From: Ecdyonurus torrentis
Taxonomy: Eukaryota; Arthropoda; Insecta; Ephemeroptera; Heptageniidae
Direction of reading: 5' to 3'
Assembly: GCA_949318235.1 (NCBI GenBank)
Contig: OX439132.1
Location: 4,137,386 to 4,201,385 of the forward strand
DNA: 64,000 bases
Shown: positions 58,801 to 64,000 of the stretch, piece after piece
Layout of the letters: every line of letters begins with the position of its first letter
Numbering within the stretch: position 1 is the first letter of the stretch
Program-made: the position numbers and the translations under genes
Notes under the pieces: model-generated
Told to the model about the DNA's origin: nothing
The model's database searches: none
Seen by the model: the letters and a program-made list of their open reading frames with translations, nothing else

Positions 58801-60952
58801 ATCATGTTCCTATTTAGACAGGTATTTAGATAATAATGGTTTATTTTCATTAAAAAGCGGGTTCAGTGGTTCTATGGATCAAGATTTTGTCATAATTTTT
58901 CTTCAAAGTGAATATCCCCTTAAAGATTATTGTGCATTGACATCCCGTAATGTTTACTCTCGGACAATAATTAACAATTATGCTAGCTTAGCAATATTTA
59001 TTTGTCACAACAAAATTTATACTAAATTGAATAATAAATGCATTGTTTCACAACATAATTATTTATGCTATTCCAAAACTGCAAAATTTATGTTATTTAT
59101 TATAGCATAAATGCAACATAAATTAGGTAATTTATTTATTCCGTGCATATTTTAATTCTCCTTCGTCCAAAACAACTGTTTTAAAAAAAAAACTTCCCGT
59201 TTAATTAGTTTATCATCATTACGCATGATATCGTCCAATAAAACATTAATTATTATTATTACGGACCCCAGTTTTATGCACGCTAATATGGTCGATTAAC
59301 ATATAACTACCTAAATTAATTACTACCTTATTAGCAAATAAACTTGTGTATTGTTTTCAAAACAAATACTTTACTGTTAACGTGATAACAAAATTGTTGT
59401 ATATTGCGTATAGTATTTTATTTTTTATATATTTATCACTAACAATGTTAAAGCCATAGACCACATAAAACAACATGTATTTTTTAATGAATAAACACAA
59501 AATGGGATCTTCAAAACTGATGACAATTTTTACCAGAATGTTAATGTAGCCCCACGAGAGAGCATGAAAATACTGTAAAGTATGCAATTTACGTGACTAT
59601 TCATGTTTATGACGTCAGAAACATGCAAAAATTAGTATGAAAATGTTGCGGGTTGCACATATTGAAATTCCTGATCACTGCTACAGGGCTACTGTTGGGT
59701 TTTAAGACAAACTAATGTTATTTATTTAAATCCCATCAAGTGTTTTGTGATATAAATGCTTATGTTTTTCTCTGGTGTATTCCTTTAAGATTATTTATGT
59801 AAAATATTGTTTCAATTTGTTGTTGTTTACAGACATTACAAGCCGCTGTACTTTACTTTTGCACTTATAATCCCTGTGCTCGTGCCGATGATATTCTGGA
59901 ACGAGGCGTTAATCGAGTCTCTGTTGACTGTTTACTTTGGTCGTTACCTGATCGTTCTCAATCTGACGTGGACCGTCAACAGTTTGGCTCACCTGCATGG
60001 AACCAAGCCTTACGACAAGTAAGTGGGCGTGGAAGTAAATTAATTAACAAGCAAATACATAATAACAAACATAAACACATAATGACAAACAAATAAAGAA
60101 AAATTTATCTATTTATTAAAGGCGAAAACATGTCTAATATCCTAACATACCTAAAATAAAAAAGTTGGCTGGAGTCATTGATTTCTAATTTATTTTCCAT
60201 TCACGAAATGGCAGATGCGGGTATATGACGTCACAGATCACCTGTTTCCGCGCGCGAGGACCAGTGAACTGTGACGTTATAACCCCGCATCTGCCATTTT
60301 GTGAATGAAAGATAAATTAAAAATCAATGATTCCCGCCAAATCAACGTTGATATTTATATAGATATGTTAGGATATTAGACATGTTTTGTGTTCATGGTG
60401 TTCTACGCCTTTATATATAAATATGCAAGTGTAACTACACCTAATAAATACAGAATCTATATAAACACATATTCAGGCATTGTGCATAACTGTAGTAACT
60501 GTTTGAGTGCATTCTATGTTGTTGTTATTTTACATTCATCAGTTTATTTGAACTTTTCTGTAGCTAAAATAAATAAATAATGCCAAAATGTAAATTTTAG
60601 GAACATAATGCCCCGTGAAAGTCCTCTAGTAGGATTATGGGGCATGGGTGAGGGTTGGCATAACTACCACCACGCCTTCCCCTGGGACTACAGAGCAGCA
60701 GAGTTGGGCGTCCACTACAGTACATCAACTTGGGTCATCGACAATTGCGCTAAACTAGGTTGGGCGTACGATTTGAAATTTGCGAGTGAAGAGATGGTAA
60801 GACGTCGTATTTTACGTACTGGCGATGGTACTCGGCAACTTGATGGACATAACCACGTGGAGGAGGCCGAGCCTGACCCAGAGGACTGTCCTGCTCAAGA
60901 GGCGATCATCTCACCTGAGGAACCAAAGACAACGGCGAGACACCGTGGCTAG
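54549..60952 (+). CDS. Acyl-CoA delta-9-type fatty acid desaturase
   Basis: Exons 54549-54834, 56827-56957, 58571-58776, 59833-60018 and 60601-60952 join to 1161 nt, 386 residues, all with GT-AG introns. It is a four-membrane-segment ER enzyme expected to place a double bond in a saturated acyl-CoA using cytochrome b5 and O2. Diiron ligands are all present: HRLYSH (112-117), DHRLHHKYSDTNADPHNARRG (H149, H152, H153), NSLAHLHG (N257, H261) and GEGWHNYHHAFPWDY (H290, H293, H294). Hydrophobic segments lie near 64-80, 95-110, 213-230 and 238-256. Departures from the common insect motifs include Tyr for Trp in HRLWSH and His for Trp at 263. Residues 1-50 are Pro/Ala- then Glu/Lys-rich; the tail after residue 330 is acidic. 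Start chosen as the first ATG after the acceptor. Exact subfamily and regiospecificity cannot be read from sequence alone. Confidence 0.95.
55828..55886. repeat. (CT)n microsatellite
   Basis: About 29 CT units in desaturase intron 1. Confidence 0.95.
56604..56724. mobile_element. Foldback family D, copy 2
   Basis: TAATGGACCACTTGCAATAA on the left is the inverted counterpart of ATTGCAAGTGGTCCATTG on the right, with the same length and ends as 24861-24981. It ends about 100 bases before desaturase exon 2. Confidence 0.65.
56958..58570. other. Desaturase intron 2
   Basis: AT-rich with T-runs near 58485-58507 and a TGACGTCA 20 bases after the donor (56977-56984). The open frame at 57728-58021 is Lys/Phe/Leu-rich AT-biased sequence without motifs and is not called. 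Confidence 0.6.
58960..59146. mobile_element. AT-rich foldback family A copy in desaturase intron 3
   Basis: Left end TCGGACAATAATTAACAATT then ATGCTAGC; right end GCATAAATGCAACATAAATT then AGGTAATTTATTTATTCCGTG. The rest of intron 3 (58777-59832) is AT-rich with no recognised feature except TGACGTCA at 59610-59617. Confidence 0.6.
60117..60413. mobile_element. Foldback family B, copy 2, filling most of desaturase intron 4
   Basis: TAAAGGCG at the left pairs with CGCCTTTA at the right. Inside are TGTCTAATATCCTAACAT / ATGTTAGGATATTAGACATG and the GAAATGGCAGATGCGGG / CCCCGCATCTGCCATTT arms. TGACGTCA is at 60226-60233. Same orientation and order as 51710-51985. Confidence 0.7.
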
Positions 60953-61039
60953 CAATCAACGTCACAAAACATTTAGTCATTTAATATCACTCGCAAAAAT
61001 AAGCGTTGAGAACCTTGGAGCCAATTTGACGATGTGCTT

Positions 61040-61252
61040 TAATGGAGGTTATTGGTTTAAAAAATTCTTATATTTTCTATGGCTTAAAACACGTAAAAGT
61101 ATGTCTAGTATTTCTCTTTAAATTCCTCCGAAATTGGTGGAGCAGTCTCAAAAATCACAAAAAATGTGTTTTTCCCCATGCACGCAACGTTAAAAATAGG
61201 GGACCCTTAGCTTTCCTCGCGTCTCCCCGCGCGCTAAACCGATAAGCTCCAT
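61040..61252. repeat. Dispersed repeat family I, reversed copy
   Basis: Reverse complement of 23600-23905: TTTCTATGGCTTAAAACACG, GTGGAGCAGTCTCAAAAATC, GGGGACCCTTAGCTTTCCTC and AAACCGATAAGCTCCATT. It lacks the long C/T tract of the other copy. Confidence 0.65.
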
Positions 61253-61327
61253 TGTTGAACCATTAACTATGACGTCACTAAACGTCGAAATTATTTTGAA
61301 TTAAAAAATTACAACCAAATGGAGATA

Positions 61328-61440
61328 ATAGTGTTTTTTGTAAACCCTGTTTTTTTGCACCATAAAATGCACATTACATTTGAATAACCAAAGTTGATCG
61401 TCATTTTAGTTGCAGAAAACAGGGTTTAAGAATAGCATTA
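61328..61440. mobile_element. Foldback family F copy downstream of the desaturase
   Basis: TTGTAAACCCTGTTTTTTTG then CACC on the left pairs with GCAGAAAACAGGGTTTAAGA on the right; the middle is AATAACCAAAGTTGATCGTC. Confidence 0.6.
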
Positions 61441-62566
61441 ATATCAGTTCGCAACGATCAAGTTCTTACGTTTATGACATTGTGACGCCCTTCACGCTAT
61501 TGTCACTAAAATGACGACATACCCGTTATACAATTATTCAACAATACAGAATTGTTACCAAGATTTTCAGCGCTTATGTTTCTGTGTGTAATTTTTTTTT
61601 TATACGTACCAAAGCATGTGTGGACATCCTCCACCGCTCCTTGTGTTTTTCAAACCACTTTTACACTCCAACTTATCTATACTAATTAAGCTAATTATAG
61701 TTATTTGCATATTATACTCTTTTCAAAATTATTGTGTGTGTTTAACTGCTGATGTAACTACGCTTTTATCAGTCAACTGAATTGCTGTCTTATCAAAAAA
61801 GTGAGTGTATTATTTCAATTATAAGATAATTTATATTATTATATTGATTAACTATTGTACTTATTGATTTGTAAATCAAAACTTATCAGGTTCCTTATTT
61901 TTGTCTACAACATTCTTTGGAAATTTAAAACAAAATTAAATTAAAATATTTAAATTGGAATTATTTATATTTTCATATGATACTTTTTTTATTATTATTT
62001 TACTTATCGTACACTCGACCAAGTTTGAATATTTTGCCATTCAAATATTAGCGCCAAATTTTCATAATATTCTTATACAAAAAAAATTACGTACACGTAT
62101 ATAGAGAGTTTAAAAAATGATATTAAAAGTTCAACTTTGGTCGAGAGTATACATAAAAAAAATATTTAGTTTTTTCAAAATAGACAAATTTCATTAAACT
62201 TTTTTCATTGTTGCAATGTAATTAATGTTTTATTTCTTTTTAAAAAATTACTATGACTAAACTAAATTTTTAACAATGAAAATTTTCATTACGAATATCG
62301 TGTATTAACGATTTTAATTTGTGCGTGAATCAAATTTTTAATGTGCTAATCAAATAATTATTAAATCGCAAGTTTTTTTTTAATTTTCTGTTTCATATAT
62401 TATAGTTAAGTAATTAATTAAGTTTATAATTAATATTTTGCTGTGAAAATGTATGGCTAGCCATGTGAATAACTGTTGATTTAATATTTAACAATCAATA
62501 TTTCTTAGATTTTAAGTTAATTAGGTTAGAATATGTTAATTAATGTGATTCATTAAAGTTTTTGTA

Positions 62567-62572
62567 AATAAA
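62567..62572 (+). terminator. Candidate polyadenylation signal of the desaturase gene
   Basis: AATAAA followed within about 20 bases by TTCTCTTGTTTTCTTGTGTT, a downstream-element-like tract. This implies a 1.6-kb 3'UTR. Earlier alternative signals cannot be excluded. Confidence 0.45.
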
Positions 62573-63206
62573 TAATTTCAAAATTATTCTCTTGTTTTCT
62601 TGTGTTCAATTTCTTTGTCCATGCAGGAAAGACAAAAACTTGCAACACTAAAATAAACAAAATAAATGAGCCACAAACAAGCCGCACCTACATATATGAC
62701 GATATTGAAGGAAGAATTACTAATTAAAAATATTAACAAAAATATTTGCATTTAATGTTGTTTCAAATAATTATTTTGTATTTTGTTTTTTAATTTTCAC
62801 ATTATCAGCTAGCGAAGTTCTTGGTGATTTATAAAAAACAGCCAATCTGACTGATAATGAATTGATTTGACCACAACTTGTAAAGTTTTTTCTTTCTTTT
62901 TTAATGAAATTACACTTTGTAATTTAACATATGATCAAGCATTTACTGAACATATTTTGATCTTTATTAGAAAAATGTTGAATAACAATTTTTTGAAAAG
63001 CTTAGTAAAAGTTTACCTAAAAATTCTGAGAAAACAAACAAAAAACATAAAATTAAACAGCTTGATAATACAGTTGAAAAAAGTATATGAAAATGATTAA
63101 AATATTAGATTGATAATAATTAAGGAACATCAACGCGTCCACAATGAAGTTTGTATTATTTTGCTACGTCATGCGTTCTGATAAACTTATACAAGTTTAA
63201 ATTTCT

Positions 63207-63243
<37 letters not shown>

Positions 63244-63371
63244 GTATATATTTTTTGTACTTTTCCGGTGTTGATAAGAAACACGAAATTCTTCTTTCAA
63301 GTTTTTTTTTTTTTTTATTTGAGTTGGCAATTTGAAACAATATCTGTCACTTGTCCACTGCAAGTTTCGCT

Positions 63372-63435
63372 ATGTGGATCTGTAATATCGTGGCGCTCTT
63401 GCTGGCCACCTTTGCATCAAGCTCCAACTCTGAGG
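63372..63435 (+). CDS. Probable first coding exon (signal peptide) of a further secreted protein, partial gene
   Basis: ATG opens MWICNIVALLLATFASSSNS, followed by Glu and a split Gly codon at a GTAGGC donor (63436), leaving phase 1. The Leu/Ala-rich core with small residues after it is a typical secretion signal. Without splicing the frame runs to a TAG near 63530 through unremarkable sequence, so splicing is more plausible. The rest of the gene would lie beyond the right edge. Identity cannot be judged; a fourth protease is possible, but its exon 1 length and phase (64 nt, phase 1) differ from the 42-nt, phase-0 exon 1 of the second and third proteases. Confidence 0.45.
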
Positions 63436-64000
63436 GTAGGCAAATGTCTGCAGTGTGCTTCAGATTTGTGATTTATTCAGTGATTGGTTTAAAGAAAAAG
63501 TGTTTCAATCAGAACGACAAGATTTTTTAGTGTGGTGTTTTTAATTCTTAAATTTTACATATTCAAACAATAAAATATTGTGATCTTTTTATATTTCTAA
63601 TTGGCAATCTTCAAATCTCCTGTTCACAAATTAAACTGATACATCACGAGGCAGGACCATCACATATATCATGTCTCTTTTAACCCTTCTGTATTGGCTC
63701 TCAAACTGGGGTTAAGAACTGTAAAGTAGACAACTGCTAGTACATTTATGTGACGTCATCTGTACCAGAATACGATGAAATTTGTACAGCAGGTGGCCTA
63801 ATTTACAAGTTCCCCCTCTCCAGTTTGTGAGGGTTAAGGGTTAATTAATTAATTAAGGGATATTTTATGCGATGGTTTCATCTCTTTATTTATCAATTAT
63901 GATACATTTTGTATTTAGAACACCAATTTCATAATTCTGATTAAATATTAGAATTTTTCGTCATATTTAAAGTCCCCCTTCTTTCTTTTCTTCTTTTTTT
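63436..64000. other. Right-edge segment, probably intronic
   Basis: Contains foldback family G copy 2 (about 63675-63845, TGACGTCA at 63751-63758) and ends in a C/T-rich tract. No exon recognised. Confidence 0.5.

Larger units (their letters stand above)
60953..62590 (+). other. Probable 3'UTR of the desaturase gene
   Basis: No further coding sequence. The region carries a reversed family I copy (61040-61252) and foldback F (61328-61440), which would be transcribed if this is 3'UTR. The first strong AATAAA followed by a GT/T-rich tract is near 62567. Confidence 0.4.

Overview
The window is AT-rich animal DNA, most likely from an insect or other arthropod. Genes are split into short exons by GT-AG introns that are long and repeat-filled. 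The desaturase promoter has a TATA box with an arthropod-type TCATTC initiator 30 bases downstream. The proteins are a group of secreted trypsin-like serine proteases and a membrane acyl-CoA desaturase. I cannot name the species. Nothing in the window is prokaryotic.

Layout. 1-5957: intergenic, with repeats and a degenerate CCTAACCCTAG array. 5958-45330: three plus-strand trypsin-like protease genes in tandem (5958-26564, 30210-35080, 38297-45330), each with seven coding exons and identical intron positions and phases. They encode 324, 334 and 373 residues. 45331-53968: mostly repeats, plus one candidate minus-strand terminal exon (46100-46248). 53969-62590: an acyl-CoA delta-9-type desaturase gene of five coding exons (386 residues) with a TATA/initiator promoter, a 5'UTR intron and a long 3'UTR. 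63372-63435: a probable first coding exon (signal peptide) of another secreted protein that runs off the right edge.

The three proteases are secreted zymogens with no CLIP domain. Each has a short pro-segment ending in a C-x-C-G motif and a basic activation site before I/V-V-G-G. Each has a complete His-Asp-Ser triad and an Asp at the S1 pocket (chymotrypsin position 189), so trypsin-like specificity is expected. They arose by tandem duplication and have diverged in the pro-segment, at position 215 and at the C-terminus. The desaturase keeps all its iron-binding histidines and is functionally unrelated to the proteases.

Most remaining sequence is short non-autonomous repeats: at least seven small foldback (MITE-like) families, one with about 14 copies, plus many GA/CT, AT, AAAT, AGAAT and AAAAG microsatellites. 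The most unusual structures are a minisatellite in intron 3 of the second protease that has amplified the exon-intron junction with its splice donor, twelve copies of the octamer TGACGTCA, an AT-rich foldback family that nests in itself, and a possible alternative signal-peptide start inside intron 2 of the first protease. I found no evidence for a wholly new multi-gene system.
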